64,000 nt of DNA from Rachycentron canadum (lineage: Eukaryota; Chordata; Actinopteri; Carangiformes; Rachycentridae): positions 17,943,662-18,007,661 of the forward strand of contig CM076656.1 in NCBI GenBank assembly GCA_038496675.1. Reading direction: 5' to 3'. The translations under genes and the position numbers were made by a program. Positions 1 through 12,000 of this stretch are shown here, piece by piece. The notes beneath the pieces were generated by a model, which was given only the letters and a program-made list of their open reading frames with translations, was not told the origin of the DNA and searched no databases. Within the stretch, counting starts at the first letter, position 1, and each line of letters opens with the position of its first letter.

Positions 1-276
1 AGTCATGATTGGCCTAAGGCCGGGATCACTTAAAATATCTCTTAAATCAGTTTCATTTAACCACAAATTTCATTCAGGCATCTGTATGTGTGGGAGAAAA
101 ACAAACGACCCAAATTATAGCCCATTGAGTTTTACAAAAAAGAAAAAAAGAAGAAAAAAAATTGGCATCGTCCATTAAAATGCAGCAAAGGCATCACACT
201 CGAGCGTTAAAGCGTTTCAATGCCCTCAGGCAGCTTTGTGGGTGTCTGATGTGCTCACCATGACCTTCACCTGCAG
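1..276. other. lhx8 intron (right part)
   Basis: Non-coding sequence before the first visible lhx8 exon. It is A-rich around 137-160 and ends in the acceptor ...cacctgcag. No exon for LIM domain 1 is visible, so that exon lies further left, outside the window. Confidence 0.7.
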
Positions 277-497
277 AAGATACGGCACCTGGTGTGCGTG
301 CTGCGGCAGGAACATCCACTCCACAGACTGGGTCCGCCGGGCCAAGGGAAACGTCTACCACCTGGCCTGCTTCGCCTGCTTCTCCTGCAAGAGGCAGCTG
401 TCCACCGGGGAGGAGTTCGCCCTGGTGGAGGAGAAGGTGCTCTGCAGGGTCCACTACGACTGCATGCTGGACAACCTCAAGCGAGCCGTGGAGAAAG
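277..497 (+). CDS. lhx8: lhx8 exon: LIM domain 2
   Basis: Acceptor ctgcag before 277, donor gtgagc after 497. It enters with one base completing a codon and leaves in phase 1. It encodes RYGTWCACCGRNIHSTDW through the LKRAVEK end of the second LIM domain, including YHLACFACFSCKRQLSTGEE. The exon is GC-rich compared with its introns. Confidence 0.95.
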
Positions 498-3400
498 GTG
501 AGCCGGTCTGCAGCTGCAGTTTTCACTCTCAGTCTGCATGAAAGTTCCTTCAGCCTTGGACGTGATGTCAAATAACCACTACAGGTTTGTTACACTTCTT
601 CTGTTCAAAAAAACACGATCAAATGAATTTCATTTGTAAATTCAATCAAAAATTTCACTTTGAGCTAAGGAAAAGTTAAATGTGCTCTTTTCTCTCATTT
701 TTTAAAAAAAATTCATAATACATCATTATGACAAAGGAAATACTTGTAGATCTAATTCAAACATACAGCTTCGATAATTCATCTGAGAATAGCAATGTAT
801 TTGTTTCCCTTTTTATAAACTACTTCATTTAAACATGTGCTACATATTAAAATAAATACTATATACTTAATACTAAAGCAATATATATTCTATTAGTTGT
901 GCTTCTAATATCATGTGATATTATAGCTAAATGTTTTAATTTGAGAAATCGCTCTCTGTTGCAGGAAACAGTGTTAACATGGAGGGGGCTGTGCCCACTG
1001 AGCAGGAGATTAACCAGCCAAAACCCTCCAAGAGAGCTCGGACCAGCTTCACTGCCGACCAGCTGCAGGTTAACATCAATCTTCACATAGAACAGACAGA
1101 TCATAGGCAGAAAAAATATGTTTGTATTAGATCACTGGGTAAAATACTGTGCGAGTGCTACTGCAACTTCTATTGAGGGGAAGAAGGCGAAGACTAAGGT
1201 GATGAGTCACTTTAATTTGAACTAACTGCAAATGTGTTTTACAACAAGATCTATATTGTCTCACGATTCCATACACACAACTGCATATGAGAATTTTCTC
1301 ACATGACTTGACATGTGAGGAACAAATTTGTGCATTTAATTTAGAGCATCAGAAATGTTCAGACATTAAGTCTGAAAACATTGGCCTTGGTCTTTAAAAT
1401 GATATTTGAATTACAAATTTGTATCAATCAAGATTTAGGACGAGTTCAGATGAGTTTAACTTCCATTTTCATCAACAGATCAATTTAGAAAAGCATTTAT
1501 TTAACTTTGCAATGATGCTGGTTCTTAAATAATAATAAATAATACATTCTGTTGTACTGTTTTTTCTTTAAAAGTGATAATAGTGTAAATTGTTCAGTGT
1601 AATTTTAATTTTTTTTGAACCGTTCATATTGAAGCCTGCATTTAGGACCATGTAGAGAATAAGTCAAAATGTCATGACATGACATCACCTGTCTGATGCT
1701 GAACTGTTTTTTTTTTTTTTTTTACCTGGGCACGCGCAGGTAATGCAGGCCCAGTTTGCCCAGGACAACAACCCAGATGCCCAAACACTGCAGAAGCTGG
1801 CAGAGCAGACGGGCCTCAGCCGAAGAGTCATACAGGTTAGTGAAGGGACAACGGAGGGTGGAACATAAAGTATATAATCCTGCTAATTAGAGAGAAGAAA
1901 GGGTTAAATCCCAACCACTAATGTGGTTTATTTGCATAATATGCACCTGCTGGCAATTCAAAACCGGATTAAATGCACTTCTATTTCAACAATATTTTAA
2001 TGCTGCTGCGTGGTAAAGCCTGTTTAAGGTACTTGACATCCCGGTACATAGTTGACTCTGTCACTGAGTATTCTGTTATATCTACATATGCTTTTGGTTG
2101 TATGTGAAATGTTAAGCAACAAAATATGAAGTAACTATAGGTGACGAATAAATGTAATGGAATACAAAGTGTAGCATCTTCCTCTGTATCGTTGAAATGT
2201 GGCATAGAAAATCAATGTACCTTAAAATGTAAATACACCTGAAAATTGATTGTTTACACCACTGGTGAAGGTGTGTACTACATGTGAGATCTGGGACAAG
2301 TACAGACAGATATTTTCAACTTGGGAAAAAAAAAAAAAAAACAACAAAAAAAAAACAACTAACCAGATCTTCAGTCAAAAACATGTATGTACAAATTTGT
2401 CCAATGTGTTTGGTATAATTCAACCAAATTTGATGTGTGTCTTGAAAGCAATAATTGGTTAAGATTAGGGTTCATGTAACTAATGACAAACTTTGTTATC
2501 TATGTGTCCAGAGCTGTGATTCCAGTCACACAGCTTTATACAAACAGTTGTAATTTGAACCATTGTTTCCACTCCTAACAGTGGTACTTCAAGAACAATG
2601 ACACTTCAGAGAAAACAAACCTATGGGGCTGATCTGTTACTCTTGTTACCTTAGCCAAACTAGCGTCTCTACTAAGGTTATAAGCAAAATGCAAAAAAAG
2701 TTATGATTCTCAAAAAATAAATGCACCAATGAACTAACATGGAGGGGGAACAGTGTATTATAAGCACATAGTGAGCGCTAGTGTTAGTGAGTGGTTTTCC
2801 CACAAGGAGGAAAGTGACTTAAAAATTAACTAATTAAAAAGTAGAGAGTTTGTTTTGGCAGAGAGATAAAGACTTGTACAATTTACAACTTGCAACAACA
2901 ACTATTGTGACAAAATAGGCCTTTTTCATGGCATGTTGCTTTAAAAAGCTGTTTGTCCCGTGAACTCAGGTCTGGTTCCAAAACTGCCGAGCTCGCCACA
3001 AGAAGCATGTGAGCCCCAACCACACCTCCAGCACACCGATGACCTCACTGCAGCCCAGCCGCCTGTCCCAGCCCACCCCGACCCCCGAGGAGCTGCAGTA
3101 CACAGCCTACGGAGGCCCAGAGGGGTCAATGCTCTCTGCACTACACTCCTTCATAGACAGTGAGAACAAGACTTTTTATGAATTATTATCAGAGCGATTT
3201 TAACAGATTTTTTGTGTAGTTGGCAAAATGTTGACGTCTTGTGATGAGACTGTTGATGAGGTTTAAGAAAAATATATGTGCAATTAATGTTTAAAACTTT
3301 TAAAGTTATGTTTATGTAAATTGTGTAAAACCTACATATGCCATTAGAAATTTGAATTAATGTTTTCCCCAAGTGATACCTCACATTTGACATGAATTAT

Positions 3401-4274
3401 CTGAAAAGCAAATAAGCCAAGAAGCAGCTACATGAATCAGTGGAGGAAATATTTACTAGGATAAAGACGATTGACATGTAAGATTTTCTGAAGCATTTAA
3501 ATTAACAAAGGGCACCAGAAAAGGCTTCCTATTATCTTTTTATGTGTTAGCATTTGAACCTCTGGCTCAGAGAAAAAAATTAATTTAGTTTATATGCTGA
3601 TGATTTGATGTTTTATTTAACAGTAAAAAGAAATCTAAAAATAATTTATACAAAAAAGTTGGAGGGAGATCATAACAGATTTTTCTGAAATATCAGGCTA
3701 GAAGATGAACATTGAGATAGACAAAGGAGACATAATATTTCTCTTTGATTAATTAACTTTTTTGTTGTTGGATGCAATTCTTTTTCAGTCCATTTCCTTA
3801 TGTTCTTGTATTGTATTCTTGTATTGTCTTACCAGTCACCAGTTAAGTTCAGAGGAGGAAATATAAAAGTTTTAACATGCTGGTCATAACTGATATGTGC
3901 CCAGTACCAGATAAATTGTCATTTATTTTTGTAAGAATGTAGGTGATACTGAGAAGGATTTTCATATTGCTGAGAATAATCTATATTCATATTTATCAAA
4001 TAATGTATCTAAGACAAAATAAGCTTAGAGGTGGTAAGAAAACCTTTCCACTGTTTTAACATTAACATTTTTATGATATACTTTATATTTATTTAATTTA
4101 TGAAAAATTGATTTATTATTGTCACAACAAAAATAACATGTCACTTCCAAATTTACATGTGAATTAAAGTAATGATTGGTGCTCTGTGTGCCCGCAGTAC
4201 ACCCCCCTCCCTCCATGTTTCAACCGCTGCTGCCAGCCCACGCCATGACCTCCCTGCCTGTGTCTCACGCCTGA
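277..4274 (+). CDS. lhx8: LIM-homeobox protein Lhx8, partial (3' five coding exons)
   Basis: Join 277-497, 965-1068, 1740-1835, 2970-3159, 4198-4274; the frame is continuous and ends in TGA, giving 228 visible residues. The order is LIM domain 2 (CACCGRNIHSTDWVRRAKGN..., with the Cys/His/Asp zinc ligands), a linker (EGAVPTEQ), a homeodomain (KRARTSFTADQLQ to VWFQNCRARHKKH), and a tail ending LPVSHA. The VSPNH motif after the homeodomain and the SALHSFID and QPLLP blocks fit LHX8 better than its sister LHX6. LIM-homeodomain factors bind DNA in the nucleus and recruit LDB co-factors through the LIM domains. LHX8 is known for cholinergic forebrain neurons, tooth and palate, and oocytes. The first LIM domain and start codon lie outside the window. 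Whether this is the fish a or b copy cannot be decided here. Confidence 0.95.
965..1068 (+). CDS. lhx8: lhx8 exon: linker and homeodomain start
   Basis: Acceptor ttgcag, donor gttaac, 104 nt. It encodes GNSVNMEGAVPTEQ and the homeodomain N-terminal arm and helix I start, KRARTSFTADQLQ. It leaves in phase 0. Confidence 0.95.
1740..1835 (+). CDS. lhx8: lhx8 exon: homeodomain helices I-II
   Basis: Acceptor after a T17 polypyrimidine tract (…cacgcgcag), donor gttagt, exactly 32 codons. It encodes VMQAQFAQDNNPDAQTLQKL then AEQTGLSRRVIQ. The intron before VWFQN is a classic homeobox intron position. Confidence 0.95.
2970..3159 (+). CDS. lhx8: lhx8 exon: recognition helix and tail
   Basis: Acceptor aactcag, donor gtgaga, 190 nt, leaving in phase 1. 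It encodes the DNA-recognition helix VWFQNCRARHKKH and then a Ser/Thr/Pro-rich tail (VSPNHTSSTPMTSLQPSRL) ending in SALHSFID. Confidence 0.95.
4198..4274 (+). CDS. lhx8: lhx8 terminal exon
   Basis: Acceptor cccgcag. With one base carried over it encodes IHPPPSMFQPLLPAHAMTSL then PVSHA and TGA at 4272-4274. The QPLLP and LP-x-SH ending matches the LHX8 C terminus. Confidence 0.93.
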
Positions 4275-4279
4275 GCAGC

Positions 4280-4281
<2 letters not shown>

Positions 4282-4314
<33 letters not shown>
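4282..4314. repeat. (CA)n microsatellite in lhx8 3' UTR
   Basis: About 16 CA units beginning 8 bp after the lhx8 stop codon. Confidence 0.95.
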
Positions 4315-4315
<1 letters not shown>

Positions 4316-4748
4316 GCCTAAGACTTCACCAGCGTTGATCATTAGCAGCCGCAGTGTTCAGATCTCAATGGTAAATATAATTTCATTTTCAGTGAACCAT
4401 AAAACCCTTTCTTTTCTTAAACTGCCAGTAGTTCATTACATGTTTATATTCTTTGACAACACTGGACTCATTCCTGAGCATTTTATGGATGACAATTTAC
4501 AGTCCTAAATGTACTGTATAATGTGGATATGGAAAATTTTCAGTGTAACTCATAGGAATGTGAGCTATGACATTATAGATTTATATTTGTTTGTGTTGTT
4601 GGTGACACAGTTTGATCGTGCTACTCTAAGTGAAAGCCACCAGACCCCAAATGTCAACTCCTTATGAAGATGAACTTGAAATTGTTTGTATAGCAGTGTT
4701 TGAATATTGCAATTTAATTTATTTATTGTATGTGAAGTCTGTTTTGAA

Positions 4749-4754
4749 AATAAA
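4749..4754 (+). terminator. lhx8 polyadenylation signal candidate
   Basis: AATAAA about 475 bp after the lhx8 stop codon, followed by T-rich sequence. It is the best-placed canonical signal for lhx8. Confidence 0.55.
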
Positions 4755-4914
4755 TGTCTAATTTCACAAACCTTGGACTGAAAAGTGACATTTTACAGCA
4801 ACAGCTAAGATCCAGTGACAGCTGACATGGTGCAGTGTTTATACCTCCATGTGCAAATACAGAATTTACGAAGAAAGTAGTGTTATGTGAAAACTATGTG
4901 TAGTAGAAAAACAA

Positions 4915-4920
4915 TTTATT
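4915..4920 (-). terminator. distal poly(A) signal candidate for slc44a5
   Basis: TTTATT on the + strand reads AATAAA on the - strand. It is the most distal canonical signal before lhx8 and would serve the transcript using the exon at 7437-7552. A second one is at 5484-5489. Which is used is not decidable from sequence. Confidence 0.35.
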
Positions 4921-6523
4921 GATATAAACAGAATTAACAAAGTACATTTATATTATGGTAAACTTAAGACAGACAATATATTCTGTTAAATAAATACATG
5001 CAACTTTTACGGTATAAATAAGCAGCTTTCTCAACAACTGAGCACAATAAATAAAACAGTTTAAAGATGCAGTGCTCTGACCTGTCAATTTACAGAACGA
5101 TGAGCTATACTCCAGACTTTGACTTTTAAGAGTTTGCAGTAAGAAAACTGACGCCTACTCTAACAGAGAGAGAGGTTTTTACTTGTGTGTACTTGTTGAC
5201 TGTGGTTGACCAAAAGAATCTAATTTCCAGACATGGGAGGGAGGGGAAGCATATAAAAACAGTTTTTACTTCACTTATCAGATCTTAGGTATTTTCCCTC
5301 ATGGGAATGAAACTAAACCTGAGCTGCATGCACAAAAAAGATGCAAAATTCAGCTAAGAGCAAAGTAGCTTTTCAGTATATATAAAAAAATCAATAACAA
5401 TATGCCACATGCATAATATGCCACAGTGAATACTACATGCATCGTTTCTCTCCTTTCAGATACACAAGCAGAGTTGTTTTGCTTTTATTGAATGGTTAAT
5501 GTTGTTCCTGTCCCAGCATGTTCAGCTCAAACAGGGGCAGAAGGTGTGTAAGTCTGGTAGTGCTGTCACTCTGAGGGTAGGTTCTCAGGTTTGACAAACA
5601 CGATACAAAGACTCACAAACACGAGCCAGTTCTCAAAGATCTAAAAGGTCAGTATCATAGAAAGTGACGCACGATGCATTTTCCCTTTTGGAAAAAAAGA
5701 AAACCTAATGAAATGATTTAAGTCTATGATACAAGTACATAGTGTTGGAATCTGCCAAAAGCTGTGTCACCCATGTAGTTCATCAGTTACCTCAACAAAA
5801 ACCTGCTGACACCCAAATGCATCTCACTCTGCAAATACATTCATCAGAAATATACCAGGTTCTGCCTCCAAGACAAAAAAGGAGGAAGATCACCTTTGTC
5901 TGGAACTCACAGGATTCAAATACTCCATTAAACAGACAAATCTTCACAACTGCATCTTCCAAGAGTGGCTCTTCCATCTGCAAACTAAACTAAACATATG
6001 CAACATATATATAGTTTTTTCCAACATGTTCAATTAATCATGTTAATGAAATATGTTTTACTAACCCTATAACACTACGTGGGACCTATGTCACTTTGGC
6101 TCAATAAGAGGAAACATAGTGACCAAATGTCATTTCATATTAAGATAAAAACAAACCAAGTTAAACAAGAAATTTTGGCTTTATCCTCTGCACTGCATCC
6201 TCCAGTGGCTGTGGTCAGACTGAATTGACTGAAGGATGAGCTTAGGAATAAAACTTAAAATCATAACAGAAACTTCTAAAACCACTTTAGCAGCTTAGAC
6301 AAGCGTCTGTGTTCGCAGCTCATGCAGTTAGCTGTAGATATTTGTGGTCCGTCACTGTCATTTATCACAGGTGACTAATTAAAGTGATAAACAACAGCAA
6401 ACCAGTAGGATGTGACTCTAAAACTAATACACTATATTTTGGGGGAGTATCACTTTAAGTGCAGCCAATCATCACATTGTGATTGTTGTAATTCAAGGTT
6501 TCATGCTTTGCCCTCTGAGTTTT

Positions 6524-6543
6524 ACACACACACACACACACAC
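6524..6543. repeat. (CA)n microsatellite
   Basis: About 10 CA units. Confidence 0.9.
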
Positions 6544-7436
6544 CCTGATGAGCAACAAGTTAAAAAGCAAAGAAACGGCACGTGTCACAGGTATCGTTTC
6601 TGTGTTTTTTGCTTCTTGGACACATCGGTTGCTTCCAAGAACAAACAGTGGCTATTTTTTTTTTTTAATGTGATGCAAAACACAGAACAAGTTATTCAAA
6701 AACTTTAGAAAAACATCTTCAGATGTAAAATATGTAGCTGCAACATTGCAATTAGACATTCAGTGTGGCAAATCCAAGAAAATGGCGCTTAGGAATGAAG
6801 CAGCACATTGAACTGCTTTGCCATTATATCCTTGATACTTAAATATAAAAACTGTGGACACTAAGTGCTGAATATTTCTCTCAATGTGAGACACTTTAGG
6901 GTCAAACACTGCGCTAAAAATACACAGAAGAGCTGACATAAAACTATTTCATGGAAAAAAAACTTCAATCAGGAGTGCATGCAGCCCAAATAACAGCACA
7001 GGTAAGGTGTATTGCAATGACTGGCACCACCATGTGGTGAAAACCGCCATCTACAAGAGTTCTGGAACAAAAACAGCTGAGGTTTATCACAACCTCAATA
7101 AAGAAAGAAATCACTTATTCCAATAGGAACTTAATGCATAGTAAGACTGTGGCTGTGTGTAGTTTTGATTGTGCTGCAAACTGTATTTCATTTATACATT
7201 TAAAAAAATATATTAATAGGAGTAAGTTAAATAGGAATATAGTACAAACTACCAAGTTCATAAATTATGAGTTTGGGTGAGTTGGGATTTAAGATCTTCT
7301 TATCTATGGTTTGTCTATTATAGTGTACAGTTCAATGTCCAACTTAAATGTACTTAAATTACAATTGGCAGGATGCTTATTGCCTCATGGGCTTGTACCA
7401 TGGTCTGGTGAATGACTTCCAGTCTTTCTCCTTCCC

Positions 7437-7552
7437 TCACCTTCCTCTGCGGGGGTGTTTGAGGACATTCTTCTTGTTGATGATGTTCTTCAAGCTTCTG
7501 TCCATGTAGAATGGCCGCTCCAGAGTGCCGTTGTTCACCTCCAGATCCCACA
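7437..7552 (-). CDS. slc44a5: slc44a5 alternative terminal exon (22b)
   Basis: On the - strand an acceptor (cctag) precedes 7552. Joined in phase 1 to exon 21 it reads LWDLEVNNGTLERPFYMDRS, then LKNIINKKN, a basic end (KHPRRGR) and a stop at 7437-7439. This is clearly homologous to the CF-x-EDLERNDGS-x-x-RPYYM tail of choline transporter-like proteins and to exon 22a at 8901-9016. Both exons are 116 nt and give 38-residue tails. C-terminal splice variants are known for SLC44A1. I infer that 22a and 22b are alternatives here; transcript data would settle it. Confidence 0.8.
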
Positions 7553-7714
7553 CTAGGAGTCAGCAGCAGCAGCAATGAGTTAAAATCCCAATTAGAAAAA
7601 TCACTTTGTCCATCAAAGCTAAACCCTGATACTTTTGGTCACCTAGAACTGTCAAATTAAAGCCAAAAGCAAGGTACTTTGAAAATGCACTGGACAATAC
7701 TTTAACCATTTATA

Positions 7715-7720
7715 TTTATT
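7715..7720 (-). terminator. proximal slc44a5 poly(A) signal candidate
   Basis: AATAAA on the - strand, about 1.2 kb after the exon 22a stop and before exon 22b. It is well placed to end the short transcript form. Confidence 0.4.
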
Positions 7721-8414
7721 CAAAAAAAATGATTCACATTTTCATTGGATTTCATTGATAAAAAAAATTCCCCTATACAAAAAGAACACTGAATAACCTC
7801 CAGACAGATGTGTGTATTATACTTAGTATTAAAACAGCACTACATCTGAACCATCCAATAAAAAATTTACCAAAAATGGCTTTGACATCCTTTTATAAAC
7901 TGTATCGCAAAGGTTCCTGGTGTTAGGTCTAAAACCACAGAGTAAGAGGAACATTTTCTTTTTTTTCACAACTAGGCACGTAAACTAGTGGCTGCATTCA
8001 GAAGTTTCCTGAAAACTGTCAGGTTCTGTTTAGATTTTAAGCAAAAACCATAAAATGTCTTTTGAAGTCTTGACCTCCCACAAAGTCTCTGTGTGGTTTA
8101 CAGTACATCTATGAGTATAATGGAAACTTTGACATGATTGTGACCTTGTTTAAATGATGTAAAAGAAGGAAAACCTGTTTTGCCAAGTGCAGTATACAAA
8201 CCATTTTTGGATTTGTGTGTCTGTGTTAGTATAAATACAGTGGATCAAAGCAACCTATAAAACCAATGGTAAACATCAACAGCCAGCAAAATAATCATGC
8301 TAGGCAGACGAAATGAATCACATGGTTCTTTTCCCATATGTGAAAGTGCATACAAAACATGATTTTACACTAGAAGACCAAAGTGCGACAAGAGGGTGCC
8401 CCATAAGTCCACCA

Positions 8415-8416
<2 letters not shown>

Positions 8417-8441
<25 letters not shown>
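8417..8441. repeat. poly-T tract
   Basis: About 24 consecutive T on the + strand, within the slc44a5 exon 22a 3' UTR region. Confidence 0.9.
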
Positions 8442-8445
<4 letters not shown>

Positions 8446-8900
8446 GGTGATACCTTATGCCATAGTCAATCAGTGGCATCTGTACATTTTAAGGTCCTCA
8501 TGTTTGTTTGGGTAAAATGCTTTTATCATTTTTATCACAGTCTGTGCATCAATCCTGCGAGTTGACAAGTACCCTCTCAGTAAGGCAGAGGTCAGCAGAA
8601 AATAGAGAAAAGAAAAAAGAACAAAAAGTGTGACAGAAAAAAGGCAAGTATCTGAGTTGGCTCAAGAGAGGAAGTGTACAGAGGTCTTTTTTTCAAGTCC
8701 CCAATGCCTTTTCTGTGAGGAACTGAAGTAAAAGCATGTCCTTTCATGTCCAGGTCATCCAAGACCAGGGTGGGACGCATTCCAGTTTTGAAGTTTAGCC
8801 CTACAGTACTCGCTCCCAAACGTTCAGACTCCCACGCATACAGTTGATATGCAGAAGTGAGTGAGAGAGTCAGCGGTTTAGTAAAATGGCCGCACATTGC

Positions 8901-9016
8901 TCAGGAGGCAGCACAAGATTTGGCACCCTCCTCTCCTTTGCGCAGGATCTTGTGCAGGCCAGGAGACATGTAGTAGGGCCTGGAGGAAGAACCATCATTC
9001 CTTTCCAGGTCTTCAC
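8901..9016 (-). CDS. slc44a5: slc44a5 terminal exon 22a
   Basis: Acceptor gtctcag, 116 nt with TGA at 8903-8901. It encodes CEDLERNDGSSSRPYYMSPG, then LHKILRKGEEGAKSCAAS. The last four residues, CAAS, have the form of a CaaX prenylation box. The homologous alternative exon is at 7437-7552. Confidence 0.92.
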
Positions 9017-12000
9017 CTGAGACCAGGCCCCAGCACAGGAAAGGAGGAGCAGGAATAGCAGACAATGCACAGAGAGACGGCCAGGAAGAGAAAGAAAAGC
9101 AAAGGCTTAGTAGAGACAAACACAGACGTGGAGGAATTAAAGAGTACAGGACAGTGAATGAGCAGAAATCAGTTACAGTTATGATTTAAAGCCAGTTTTA
9201 AAGAGGGAGAAAGGTATATTCAACTGCTGACAGGCCACTTGATATTTAATCTTTAACCATTCTAGCAGTACTCAGTACAAGTTATCAGTATTTTCACAGT
9301 GTCATGTCAAGTACTTAAAAACCTGCATACTTACAAAAGCACAGGAACAATGTGTCCACGCACATGGCGTAGACGTTAAAAAAGCCATGTGCAATCATGT
9401 ATGATCCAAATATCACCGTCTGAAAGAATCAACAGGTCACAGTCAATGTGCATCATCTGTCTTATTGAAAATAAAAATCTACATTCAAACATACACCAAG
9501 AGCAGCAGGAAATGTACAAGGCACAGAAACATAAATTCATCAACAAAACAAATTAGCTTGTGCAACACTTCAAAAAACTGGAGTAAGTGCAGTGGGGTTT
9601 GACTTATCACAACCAAGAAAAAAAATGAAGCTATGGTGATAAATGTTAAGACATAAGCTTCATTCAGCTGAGGAGAAAACAGCAGTCACTAGAAAATATA
9701 CTACAATAAATTTTTCTCTGTGGTATTTTCTCTGATTCTTTCATTTCACGTCTTTGGCCACCTAATGCTCCAGATGCATTTTAATCTTTCTCTCTAGTTA
9801 TTAAAAATACCATCAGCGTAGCTATCTATTTAAAAGGTACAGAAAAGCCAGAGACATAAAATGTCTCAATGGAATAATTTTCTACTGATTAAATCCATTG
9901 TGTGAACAGTGAATAGTCCAAGTCAGAATACAAATATATCTCAATTTGCCCAAGTAACCCCACTCAGTCTTAGTTGTATTTCCTCGTACAATTACTTATT
10001 AAATAGCCCACATTTTAATTCCTCACCAGAAGGGGCACCCAGTAGTAATTTAGGGATGGCACCTCCTCTTGAATGACTGGTATTTGACGTGTGAAAAAGA
10101 AAAATGCGAGGACACCTGGAAAAGATAAAAATGTCTCAACAACAAGCATAGATATAAAAAAAAAGAACATACATACACCAATCGTAATATTATGACCAAG
10201 GCCTAATACAGTGTAGGTCCCTGTTTTCAGCCAAAACACCCCTGACCCGTCCAAGCATCGGCTTTGGAGCATCACACTGCCTCCACCAGCTTGTTTTCTT
10301 CCCATAGTGCACCCTGGGGCCAGGTAAGAGACGCACATGCACCCGACCATCCACATGATGTAAAAGAAAACGTGATTCATCAGACAAGGTCACCTTGTTC
10401 AATTGCTCCGTGGTCCAATTCTGTTATCTCACGTGCCCATTGTAGGAGCCTTTGGTGGTGGACAGGGGTCAGCATGGGCACCTTGACTGCTGTGACTATG
10501 AACCCCTTATACACAACAAAACATGATGCCCTTCTTTCTGTCTATCAGAACCAGCATTAACTTTTTAAGCAGTTTGAACTACAATAGCACTTCTGTTGGA
10601 TTGGACCACACGGGCCAACCTTCCCCACACATTTCAATGAGCCTTGGCCGCCCATGACTGTGTCCCCGATTCACCAGTTTCATTTCCTTGGACCACTTAA
10701 GGTGCTGACCACTGCTGATCAGGAACATCCCATAACAGCTGCCGTGTTGGGGAGGCTCTGATCCAGAAGTCTAGACATCACCATTTGGCCTTTGTCAAAG
10801 TTGCTCACATCCTCACACTTTCCCATTTTTTCTGCTTCCAACACATGAACCCTGAGGGCACAATGTTCACCTGCTGCCTAATATATCCCACCCACTGACA
10901 GGTGCCATTGAAATGAGATGATCAATGTTATTCACTTCTCCTCAGACTTTTTGAACAAGGGGTTCCACAGAGGCCATAATTAGTTGAAAGGGGGAAGTGA
11001 AGGGCTTATAAACAACAGTTAATTGTTCTACTACATTTAGTTCAATAAATCACACATTGGTGAAACTTAAGCACTAATAGCAGGCGACTGTGAATGGATA
11101 GGTAGTGTAAGAAATATGCAGCAAGTTTTTGTACAGGGCTTTTTAAGGGTGACTACAAGAATTAATTTGTTAAACATTTGTTTAAATTAAGATCTCTTAA
11201 GATATATGGAACAGAATTTAAGGCCTCATAAAATGGACTTTAATTCAAACAACTTGTAGCTGTGACTTAAAGTTGTAAATGTTATAATGACTTTAATTAG
11301 TGGATACATAGCAAAAATAACTGGGAGTAAGACAATTTATCGTCTGTCTCATCCTGCCTCCTCTGCAATTTTTCATCTATGGCACTGCGTCACTTCATAG
11401 ATGGCATGAAACTCACCAACACTTCCTGAAATAAGTAGTTTTCCTAAGAAGAGCAGAAAGTCTGTCACCTTGTCCAAGACAGCAACACTACAGCAGAATG
11501 AGACAAGAGCCAGAGTTGAGAAGAAATACAAGACAACAGAGAAATAGAGAAGACACTGTCATGTACTGAGACAAGGACTCAAAGGAAATCTACGAATAGG
11601 CATACATCGTTAAGTACATAAAAAAAGGTAACTAAGGAAAAAGTGCAGTTACTTTAGACCCTCTTCATTGTTTCACCAACTTGTATACAGTAAATTTCCA
11701 ACTTTTAGAACTATTTTTTTATTTTTACAATACTATTTGTTATGTTGGCGTTTTTAAATAGACTTATTAATCGAAAAACCCATTAAATCATCTTTACTCT
11801 GAACCTTGATATGTGAAAAAAACGGTCTTACCGAATAACATTCCTCATCAAGAGGAAGAACGCGTCCTTGGATGAGGTGCAGAAGTTCTTTCCATATATT
11901 GCTATCTGTTGGGGAAAAAGGTGTAAAGGGCTTAGTAGAGGAGAATAAAACAAGTCAAGCCAATCAAAAACTGAACTCCCAGATTGCATAATATCGATCC

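Larger units (their letters stand above)
4275..4775 (+). other. lhx8: lhx8 3' untranslated region
   Basis: From the stop codon to just past an AATAAA signal at 4749-4754. It starts with a CA dinucleotide run. The 3' end is inferred from the poly(A) signal only. Confidence 0.6.
4776..7436. other. region between the convergent lhx8 and slc44a5 3' ends
   Basis: No coding exon is seen. The sequence is AT-rich. Part of it is probably 3' UTR of the long slc44a5 transcript, because - strand AATAAA signals lie at 5484-5489 and 4915-4920. A CA repeat sits at 6524-6543. Confidence 0.5.
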
